Source: Pseudomonadota bacterium
GTDB lineage: Bacteria; Pseudomonadota; Gammaproteobacteria; Burkholderiales; Burkholderiaceae_B
NCBI GenBank assembly: GCA_023386765.1
Contig: JAEWJD010000064.1
Coordinates: 1 to 11,629 of the forward strand
Reading direction: 5' to 3'
Length of the DNA: 11,629 nucleotides
Under the pieces are notes generated by a model. That model ran no database searches. It was not told the origin of the DNA and saw nothing but the letters and a program-made list of their open reading frames with translations. The position numbers and the translations under genes were made by a program. Shown piece by piece: positions 6,180-11,629 of this stretch; position 1 is the stretch's first letter; every line of letters starts with the position of its first letter.

Positions 6180-7874
6180 ATGCTTGCCAACCCCGCCTCC
6201 AAATACGTACCGTTCCAGCCCTTCGCCCGTGATTTCTCCGAGCGTACCTGGCCCAGCCGCCGCATCACTGCCGCCCCGATCTGGATGAGCACCGATCTGC
6301 GCGACGGCAACCAGGCGCTGATCGAGCCGATGAGCGTGGAACGCAAAGTGCGCTTCTTCGAACAACTGATCAAGATCGGCTTCAAGGAAATCGAGGTGGG
6401 CTTCCCCTCGGCCTCGCAGACCGACTTCGATTTCGTGCGCAAGCTCATCGAAGAAAAGCGCATCCCCGAAGACGTCACCATCATCGTCCTGACCCAATCG
6501 CGCCAGGACCTGATCGACCGCACCATCGAGGCCGCCGCTGGCGCCAAGCGCGCTATCGTCCACCTCTACAACGCCTGCGCCCCGGCGTTTCGCAAGATCG
6601 TGTTCAACATGGGCAAGGACGAGATCAAGGACATCGCCCTGACCGGCACGCGCATGGTCAAGGAAGCGATGGCGCGTCATCCGGAAACCGACTGGCACTA
6701 CCAGTACTCGCCCGAAGTGTTCAGCACCACCGAGCCGGAATTCGCGCTCGAGGTGTCCAACGCCGTCGCTGAAGTCTGGGGCGCCACGCCCGAGCGCAAG
6801 ATGGTGCTCAACCTGCCGGCCACCATCGAGGCGACCTCGCCCAACCTGTACGCCGACCAGATCGAGTGGATGCACAAGAACCTCGCGCGCCGCGACAGCA
6901 TCATCCTGAGCGTGCACCCGCACAATGACCGTGGCACCGCCGTGGCCGCCGCCGAGTTTGCCGTGATGGCCGGTGCCGACCGCATCGAAGGCTGCCTGTT
7001 CGGCAGCGGCGAGCGTACCGGCAACGTCGATCTCGTCACGCTGGCGTTGAACCTCTACACCCAGGGCGTGCATCCGGGCCTGGACTTCTCCGACATCGAC
7101 GAAGTGCGCCGTTGCGCCGAGTACTGCAACCAATTGCCGGTGCACCCGCGCCACCCCTATGCCGGTGACCTGGTCTTCACCGCGTTCTCCGGTTCGCACC
7201 AGGACGCCATCAAGAAGGGCCTGTCGCAGCAGAAGGCCGATGCCGTCTGGGAAGTGCCGTACCTGCCGATCGACCCGGCCGCCCTGGGCCGCAGCTACGA
7301 TGCGGTCATCCGCGTCAACAGCCAGTCGGGCAAGGGCGGGGTGTCGTACCTGCTCGAACAGGAGCACGGCCTGGTCTTGCCGCGCCGCCTGCAGATCGAG
7401 TTCAGCCGCGCCATCCAGCGCGTCACCGACGAAACCGGCCGCGAGGTCAACAGCCAGGACGTCTACACCATCTTCGCCCAGGAATACCTGGAGCAATCCA
7501 GCCCCTGGACGCTGATCCGCCACCGCATCGAGGGCAACCCGTCGGCCGGCGAAGGCAAGCAGTTCACCATCGAAGCCGAGCTGGAGTACAACGGTGAACG
7601 CCGCATCGTGCACGGCAGCGGCGATGGCGCCATCTCGGCCTTCGTGGCAGCCCTGGACATCCCGGTGCGCATCATGGACTACCATGAGCACGCCATCGGC
7701 ACCGGTACCGACACGCGCGCGGCCAGCTATGTCGAAATGCGCGTGGGCGATTCGCCCACCGGCTTCGGCGTCGGCATCGATCGCGATATCGTGACGGCCT
7801 CGTTCCGCGCCGTGCTGGGTGCGGTGAACCGCCACCTGGCCACCCAGACCGCCGAAGAAACGGTCGCCGCCTGA
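6180..7874 (+). CDS. leuA: 2-isopropylmalate synthase (long form)
   Basis: It catalyses the first committed step of leucine synthesis, condensing acetyl-CoA with 2-ketoisovalerate in the cytosol. At 564 aa it belongs to the long LeuA type (actinobacterial/betaproteobacterial) rather than the approximately 520-aa E. coli type. Visible motifs are STDLRDGNQ (37-45) with the catalytic Arg and metal Asp, the metal-binding HPHNDRGT (246-253), and GSGERTGN (275-282) closing the TIM barrel. The C-terminal LeuA regulatory domain, which binds leucine for feedback inhibition, covers about 430-560 and includes RIMDYHEHAIGTGTD. AAAGG (6168-6172) lies 7 nt before the ATG. A 375-nt leader with attenuator features precedes it and a terminator follows, so leuA appears to be a single-gene unit, with leuCDB elsewhere. 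Confidence 0.98.
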   Translation: MLANPASKYVPFQPFARDFSERTWPSRRITAAPIWMSTDLRDGNQALIEPMSVERKVRFFEQLIKIGFKEIEVGFPSASQTDFDFVRKLIEEKRIPEDVTIIVLTQSRQDLIDRTIEAAAGAKRAIVHLYNACAPAFRKIVFNMGKDEIKDIALTGTRMVKEAMARHPETDWHYQYSPEVFSTTEPEFALEVSNAVAEVWGATPERKMVLNLPATIEATSPNLYADQIEWMHKNLARRDSIILSVHPHNDRGTAVAAAEFAVMAGADRIEGCLFGSGERTGNVDLVTLALNLYTQGVHPGLDFSDIDEVRRCAEYCNQLPVHPRHPYAGDLVFTAFSGSHQDAIKKGLSQQKADAVWEVPYLPIDPAALGRSYDAVIRVNSQSGKGGVSYLLEQEHGLVLPRRLQIEFSRAIQRVTDETGREVNSQDVYTIFAQEYLEQSSPWTLIRHRIEGNPSAGEGKQFTIEAELEYNGERRIVHGSGDGAISAFVAALDIPVRIMDYHEHAIGTGTDTRAASYVEMRVGDSPTGFGVGIDRDIVTASFRAVLGAVNRHLATQTAEETVAA

Positions 7875-7890
7875 AGCGCCTGAGCACATG

Positions 7891-7922
7891 AAAAAGCCGG
7901 TTCCATGGAACCGGCTTTTTTT
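7891..7922. terminator. Bidirectional rho-independent terminator
   Basis: A perfect 30-bp inverted repeat (7891-7920) is centred on CCATGG: AAAAAGCCGGTTC and its mirror, ending in seven Ts (7916-7922). It lies between the converging ends of leuA (7874) and the amidase gene (7926) and serves both. Confidence 0.94.
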
Positions 7923-7925
7923 CGT

Positions 7926-9215
7926 CTAGTCGCGCTCGCTCAGAATACGATGCATCCAGCGCGCCATGCCAAGAAGGCGATGATCGGCCTGGGGCGGCCC
8001 CACCGCCTGCAATCCCACCGGCAGGCCCTGCGGACCGCTGGCAAACGGCAGGTGTACCGTCGGAAAACCGAACAGCGTCCAGACGCGGCAGAAGAGGGGA
8101 TCGCCCGTGCCCTGATCGAGAAAGGGCGCTTCGCCCGTGGTACTGGGGCCCAGCACCACGTCGTAGCGCTCGAACCACTGCAACGAGCGCTGGCGCGTCT
8201 GTTGGGCACGCGCCAGGTGAACCTGGTTTTCCTCGGCCGTGATGGCTGCGCCCGCCTCGACGATGGCCATGAGCCGGGGGCTCAACTGGCCGCCGTGCTC
8301 GGCACGCTCGAAGGCCAGTGACCGCGCTGTCTCGAACGCCATGATGTCGGCGTGCAGCTGCACCAGGCCGCAATCCTGCGCCGGTAGTTCGATCTCCTCG
8401 ACCTGGGCGCCGGCCCGCGCCAGCATGCTTGCGGCCTGCTCGAAGGCCTGGCGGGTTTCCGGCAGGGCATGGCGCCACTGGAAAGTACGCAGCATGCCCA
8501 CGCGGGGCTGCGGCACGTCCTGGAGATCGAGCAGACGCGCATCACCCAGCAGCACCGAGGCGAGCAGGGCGGCGTCATCCACATTGCGCGCGAACCCGCC
8601 CAGCGTGTCGAGACTGTCGCACAAGAGTTTCGAACCGGCCCGGGGTACGCGCCCGAAGGTGGGCTTGAAGCCCACGATGCCGCAATAGGCGGCCGGGCGC
8701 ACGATCGACCCGGCGGTCTGCGAACCCAGCGCCAGCGGCACCATCTCGTCGGCCACGGCGGCAGCCGAGCCGCTGGATGAACCGCCCGGCGTGCAGGACA
8801 GGTTATGCGGGTTGCGGGTGGGGCCCGGCTGATAGGAAGCCAGCTCCGTGGTCACGGTCTTGCCCATCACCAGAGCCCCGGCGCTGCGGCACAGCGCGAG
8901 CGCGGCCGCATCGGCGGCCGGCTGATGCTGCGCATAGATGCTGGAGCCATAGCGCGGGGGCAGGGCGTGCGTATCGAGCATGTCTTTCACGCCCAGGGGT
9001 AGCCCATGCAGGATCCCGCGCAGGGGGCCGGCATCCAGCGCCCGGGCCTGCGCCAGCACCTGGTCGGGCACGAGCTCGGCCCAGGCCCGTACATCGGGCT
9101 CGCGTTGTTCGATACGTGCCAGGCAGGCGCGCACCATCTGTTCTGCGCTGAGCTCACGCCGCTGCAGACGCTGCACCGCCTCCAGGGCGCTCAACTGATT
9201 CAAAGCCTTCGCCAT
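7926..9215 (-). CDS. Amidase-signature family hydrolase
   Basis: A 429-aa cytoplasmic serine hydrolase of the amidase-signature family (GatA/AtzF/FAAH type), which cleaves C-N amide bonds. The Ser-cisSer-Lys triad is visible: K77 in GLPLGVKDM, cis-Ser S146 in CTPGGSSSGSAAAVA, and nucleophile S170 in GSQTAGSIVRPAAYCG. The 24-residue Ser-Ser spacing equals that of GatA and FAAH. No signal peptide is seen. It is shorter than GatA (about 480 aa) and has no gatB or gatC beside it, so it is more likely a stand-alone amidase than part of the tRNA amidotransferase. The substrate is unknown. AGGAG (9218-9222) lies 2 nt before the ATG. It diverges from the LacI regulator, which might also control it. 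Confidence 0.92.
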   Translation of the reverse strand: MAKALNQLSALEAVQRLQRRELSAEQMVRACLARIEQREPDVRAWAELVPDQVLAQARALDAGPLRGILHGLPLGVKDMLDTHALPPRYGSSIYAQHQPAADAAALALCRSAGALVMGKTVTTELASYQPGPTRNPHNLSCTPGGSSSGSAAAVADEMVPLALGSQTAGSIVRPAAYCGIVGFKPTFGRVPRAGSKLLCDSLDTLGGFARNVDDAALLASVLLGDARLLDLQDVPQPRVGMLRTFQWRHALPETRQAFEQAASMLARAGAQVEEIELPAQDCGLVQLHADIMAFETARSLAFERAEHGGQLSPRLMAIVEAGAAITAEENQVHLARAQQTRQRSLQWFERYDVVLGPSTTGEAPFLDQGTGDPLFCRVWTLFGFPTVHLPFASGPQGLPVGLQAVGPPQADHRLLGMARWMHRILSERD

Positions 9216-9281
9216 CTCTCCTGCATCCCCATTCGAACGCCTTGCCCGTCATGTCCTGATCATTGGCGCAGCAGCAATTAG

Positions 9282-9344
9282 TGTAGGAGCAAGCCGGCAT
9301 GCCGAGCAAAAGGGAAAACCCCTCACAGGCCGGTTTTTCCTGCA
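9282..9344. repeat. 63-nt imperfect palindrome, REP/REPIN-like
   Basis: The left arm (9282-9306, starting TGTAGGAGCAAGCCGGC) and right arm (9322-9344, ending CCGGTTTTTCCTGCA) are inverted imperfect copies. Eight pairs in a row form at the base (two G-U), then AA:TT and CCGGC:GCCGG, with small bulges, and GGG-AAAA-CCC at the tip. It lies 67 nt upstream of the amidase start. The arm sequence recalls the TGTAGGAGC ends of Pseudomonas REP elements, but copy number cannot be seen from one window. Confidence 0.55.
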
Positions 9345-9362
9345 AAACCCAGCACTATCCTC

Positions 9363-9397
9363 GCATCCGATTTCAGCCGTGAGTCCGGAACGGATGC
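9363..9397. promoter_or_regulatory. Inverted repeat GCATCCG-N21-CGGATGC in the divergent control region
   Basis: Perfect 7-bp arms at 9363-9369 and 9391-9397 lie between the amidase and the LacI-family gene. They could be two half-sites of an operator; no consensus is assigned. Confidence 0.35.
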
Positions 9398-9404
9398 AAA
9401 TACC

Positions 9405-9422
9405 GTGACATATCGTTGTCAC
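9405..9422. promoter_or_regulatory. Dyad GTGACA-N6-TGTCAC just upstream of the LacI-family gene
   Basis: An 18-bp site with perfect 6-bp arms ends 5 nt before the chosen ATG at 9428. Its place fits an autoregulatory operator or a repressor site. LacI-family operators usually have a central CG; here CG lies in the spacer (TATCGT) but off centre, so the owner could be another regulator. Confidence 0.45.
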
Positions 9423-9427
9423 CTCGT

Positions 9428-10483
9428 ATGTGCATCATTCCCTCCGGTGCTTATGCCGTGAAGTCGAAGGTCAACCATCCTATCCGTTTATCCATTGTCG
9501 AAATCGCACGCAAGGCCGGCGTCTCCAGCGCCACGGTGTCGCGCGCCTTCAACCGCCCAGAATTACTCAAAGCCAGCACGCTTGCCCATGTCGAGAAAAT
9601 CGCCGGCGAGCATGGCTTTCGGCCCAACCGCGTCGGACGCAGTCTGCGGCAGGGGTCGACCCGGACACTCGGGCTACTGCTGCCCACGCTGAAAAATCCC
9701 GTGTTTGCCGATTGTTTTGAAGGCGCCTGCCGCCAGGCCCAGCATGCCGGCTACAGCGTCATGGTCGCCACCAGCAACTATTCCCCGCGCGATGAGCTCT
9801 CGGGCCTGAAGGCCCTGATCGACCATCAGGTCGACGGTCTGATCCTGACCCTGGGCGCAGCCATCACCGGTACCTTGCAGCGTCTGCTGCAAGACAGCGG
9901 CGTGCCCTACATCCTGGCCTACAGCGCCATCGAAGGCGTGCCCTCGGTCGGCATCGACGATCACCGTGCCGGCCAGGATCTTGTCGACCTGCTGGCCGAC
10001 ATGGGCCATCGCCGGATCGCCTTCGTTTCGGGGCCGCTGCGCAGTTCGGATCGCGCCGTACGCCGCCTGATGGGCGCGCGCCGGGCGGCACAACGCCACG
10101 GCCTGCCCGAACTCGGCCACCTGCTGATGCGGTCGCATACCCATGCGGACGCCCGCGCCGTGCAACAGGCCCTGCAATCCGGCTCACCGCCCAGCGCCCT
10201 GATCGGCTCCAACGACATGCTGGCGCTCTCGCTGATCGCCCGGTGCCGCCAGCTCGGCCTGCAGGTGCCGCGCGATATCTCGGTCTGCGGCGTCGATGGC
10301 ATCGCCTTTGGCGCCCTGTCCGATCCGCCGCTGACCACCGTCGTACAACCTGGCGAGGAAATCGGCCGCCGCGCCTGCCAGTCCCTGTTGATGCACCTGC
10401 GGGACCAGCGCGGCATGCACGCCACGCAGCTCCCGCAACATCTTTCCGCGGGCGGCACGGTCCGCCCGCTCTCTCCCCCCTGA
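9428..10483 (+). CDS. LacI/GalR-family transcriptional regulator
   Basis: 351 aa from the ATG at 9428. The N-terminal helix-turn-helix is clear (SIVEIARKAGVSSATVSRAF, residues 22-41), followed by the hinge region EHGFRPNRVGRSLRQG. A periplasmic-binding-protein-like effector domain comes next (from TRTLGLLLPTLKNPVFADCF, with VDGLILTLG, IAFVSGP and IGSNDMLALSLI). Such proteins bind DNA as dimers and release or gain affinity on binding a small ligand, often a sugar or sugar derivative. The HTH starts unusually late for this family, so a GTG at 9458 (giving 341 aa) may be the true start; neither start has a clear ribosome site. It precedes the transporter genes by 15 nt and probably regulates them. 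Confidence 0.93.
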   Translation: MCIIPSGAYAVKSKVNHPIRLSIVEIARKAGVSSATVSRAFNRPELLKASTLAHVEKIAGEHGFRPNRVGRSLRQGSTRTLGLLLPTLKNPVFADCFEGACRQAQHAGYSVMVATSNYSPRDELSGLKALIDHQVDGLILTLGAAITGTLQRLLQDSGVPYILAYSAIEGVPSVGIDDHRAGQDLVDLLADMGHRRIAFVSGPLRSSDRAVRRLMGARRAAQRHGLPELGHLLMRSHTHADARAVQQALQSGSPPSALIGSNDMLALSLIARCRQLGLQVPRDISVCGVDGIAFGALSDPPLTTVVQPGEEIGRRACQSLLMHLRDQRGMHATQLPQHLSAGGTVRPLSPP

Positions 10484-10498
10484 CTCCAGAGAACCCCC

Positions 10499-11497
10499 AT
10501 GAAACGCATACTGACCGCGGCACTGGCCGCGCTGGCTTTCGCCAACGTCCAGGCCCAGACTGCCAATGCCATCTGCTACAACTGCCCGCCCGAATGGGCC
10601 GACTGGGGCACTGCCCTGAAGGCCATCAAGGCCCAGACCGGCGTGACCGTGCCGGCTGACAACAAGAACTCCGGCCAGGCGCTGGCCTCGCTGGCCGCCG
10701 AACGCAAGAACCCCGTGGCCGACGTGGTGTACTACGGCGTGAGCTTCGGCATCCAGGCTGCCAAAGATGGCCTGGTGCAGCCCTACAAACCGGCACGCTG
10801 GAACGACATCCCCGATGGCATGAAGGATCCGGATGGCAAGTGGTTCGCCATCCACTCCGGCACGCTGGGCTTCATGGTCAACGTCGACGCGCTCAACGGC
10901 AAGCCGGTACCCGCCTCCTGGGCAGACTTGCTCAAGCCGGAGTACCGCGGCATGGTGGGCTACCTGGATCCGGCCTCGGCCTTCGTGGGCTATGTCGGCG
11001 CGGTCGCCGTCAACCAGGCCATGGGCGGCACGCTGGACGACTTCACCCCGGGGCTGGAGTGGTTCAAGAAAATGCAGCAGAACAAGCCCATCGTGCCCAA
11101 GCAGACCTCCTATGCACGGGTGCTGTCGGGCGAGATCCCGATCCTCATCGACTACGACTTCAACGCCTATCGCGCCAAGTACAAGGACCAGGCCAACGTC
11201 GCCTTCGTGATCCCGGCCGAAGGCACCATCGCCGTGCCCTACGTGATGAGTCTGGTGAGCGACGCACCGCACGCCGACAACGGCCGCAAGGTGCTGGATT
11301 TCACGCTGTCCGATGAAGGTCAGGCGATCTGGGCCGATGCCTTCCTGCGTCCGGTGCGCCCCAGCGTGGTGTCGCCGCAAACGCAGGCCAAGTTCCTGCC
11401 TGCCAGCGAGTACGCACGCGCCAAGACGGTCGACTACGGCCAGATGGCCAGCGCCCAGCGCGGCTTCTCCGAGCGTTACGCCAAAGAGGTGCAGTGA
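10499..11497 (+). CDS. ABC transporter periplasmic solute-binding protein
   Basis: 332 aa. The Sec signal peptide MKRILTAALAALAFANVQA is probably cut after residue 19 (or after ANA at 24), so the mature protein is periplasmic and delivers ligand to an inner-membrane permease. It has the form of the family 1/6 binding proteins that include Fe(III), polyamine, 2-aminoethylphosphonate and sugar-phosphate (AfuA-type) binders. Typical segments are WFAIHSGTLGFMVNVDAL, PASWADLLKPEYRGMVGYLD and the C-terminal NGRKVLDFTLSDEGQAIWAD. Two cysteines close to the mature N-terminus (C26, C29: CYNCPPEW) could form a disulfide. The ligand cannot be fixed by sight. The gene follows the LacI-type gene by 15 nt, with a weak AGAGA ribosome site, and overlaps the permease start by one base. 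Confidence 0.92.
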   Translation: MKRILTAALAALAFANVQAQTANAICYNCPPEWADWGTALKAIKAQTGVTVPADNKNSGQALASLAAERKNPVADVVYYGVSFGIQAAKDGLVQPYKPARWNDIPDGMKDPDGKWFAIHSGTLGFMVNVDALNGKPVPASWADLLKPEYRGMVGYLDPASAFVGYVGAVAVNQAMGGTLDDFTPGLEWFKKMQQNKPIVPKQTSYARVLSGEIPILIDYDFNAYRAKYKDQANVAFVIPAEGTIAVPYVMSLVSDAPHADNGRKVLDFTLSDEGQAIWADAFLRPVRPSVVSPQTQAKFLPASEYARAKTVDYGQMASAQRGFSERYAKEVQ

Positions 11498-11629
11498 TGC
11501 GGCGCCGCGGTTGGTGGTGGTTCGCGGCGCCGGCCGCGGCGGTCTTTCTCGCGTTCTGGCTGCTGCCCATGGTGGCGCTGGCGTGGCTGGGCACGGAAAC
11601 CCGGGATGGCCGCTCGGCCTACCTTACCG
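11497..11629 (+). CDS. ABC transporter permease, N-terminal end (partial)
   Basis: The ATG at 11497 shares its A with the TGA of the binding-protein gene (TGATG), so the two are translationally coupled. AGAGGT (11485-11490) gives a good ribosome site. The visible 44 residues are a basic start (MRRRGWWW), one hydrophobic helix (AAAVFLAFWLLPMVALAWL), and the beginning of a periplasmic loop. This matches the first helix of a binding-protein-dependent permease. The gene runs off the window end. Confidence 0.85.
   Translation, partial: MRRRGWWWFAAPAAAVFLAFWLLPMVALAWLGTETRDGRSAYLT

Noticed and set aside
6153..7889. 578-aa reverse-strand ORF covering all of leuA
   Set aside because: Exact shadow of leuA in the complementary frame; low-information composition and no ribosome site.
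7926..9215. Assignment of the amidase as GatA
   Set aside because: It shares the triad, but is shorter than GatA and has no gatC or gatB beside it.
9416..9427. TTG start for the LacI-family gene
   Set aside because: It lies inside the GTGACA/TGTCAC dyad, with no ribosome site; ATG 9428 or GTG 9458 is more likely.

Overview
This window looks like chromosomal DNA of a GC-rich betaproteobacterium. The proteins most resemble those of the Alcaligenaceae (Bordetella/Achromobacter group), judging from the RF3, bacterioferritin, Bfd, sigma-54 and long-form LeuA sequences. That placement rests on recall of family sequences, not on a search. I see no insertion sequence, tRNA, rRNA, CRISPR array or phage gene, and most of the window is housekeeping.

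Layout. 1-112 is the tail of a LysE/RhtB-type exporter. It is followed on + by prfC (release factor 3) and a one-TM protein with a four-cysteine C-terminus, closed by a perfectly palindromic terminator shared with the converging bfr. The minus-strand block bfr, bfd, rpoN covers iron storage, the ferredoxin that releases the iron, and sigma-54. A Fur-box-like sequence overlaps the bfd start. A two-TM membrane protein diverges from rpoN with almost no spacer. A 375-nt leader then precedes leuA. Inside it is a short ORF with four rare CUA leucine codons spaced one apart, followed by mutually exclusive RNA stems and a T run: the design of a ribosome-mediated leucine attenuator. leuA converges on a minus-strand amidase and shares a bidirectional terminator with it. 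A 200-nt divergent region with a 63-nt imperfect palindrome and two dyads separates the amidase from a LacI-type regulator, a periplasmic solute-binding protein and the start of an ABC permease, which runs off the end.

How the genes work together. Bfr and Bfd form a store-and-release pair for iron. The leader and leuA would make leucine synthesis respond to charged tRNA-Leu. The LacI regulator probably controls the import operon that follows it, whose substrate I cannot name. The most rewarding item is the leuA leader. Secondary points are the replaced ferroxidase ligand in Bfr, the head-to-head rpoN start and unusual rpoN neighbourhood, and the REP-like palindrome upstream of the amidase.
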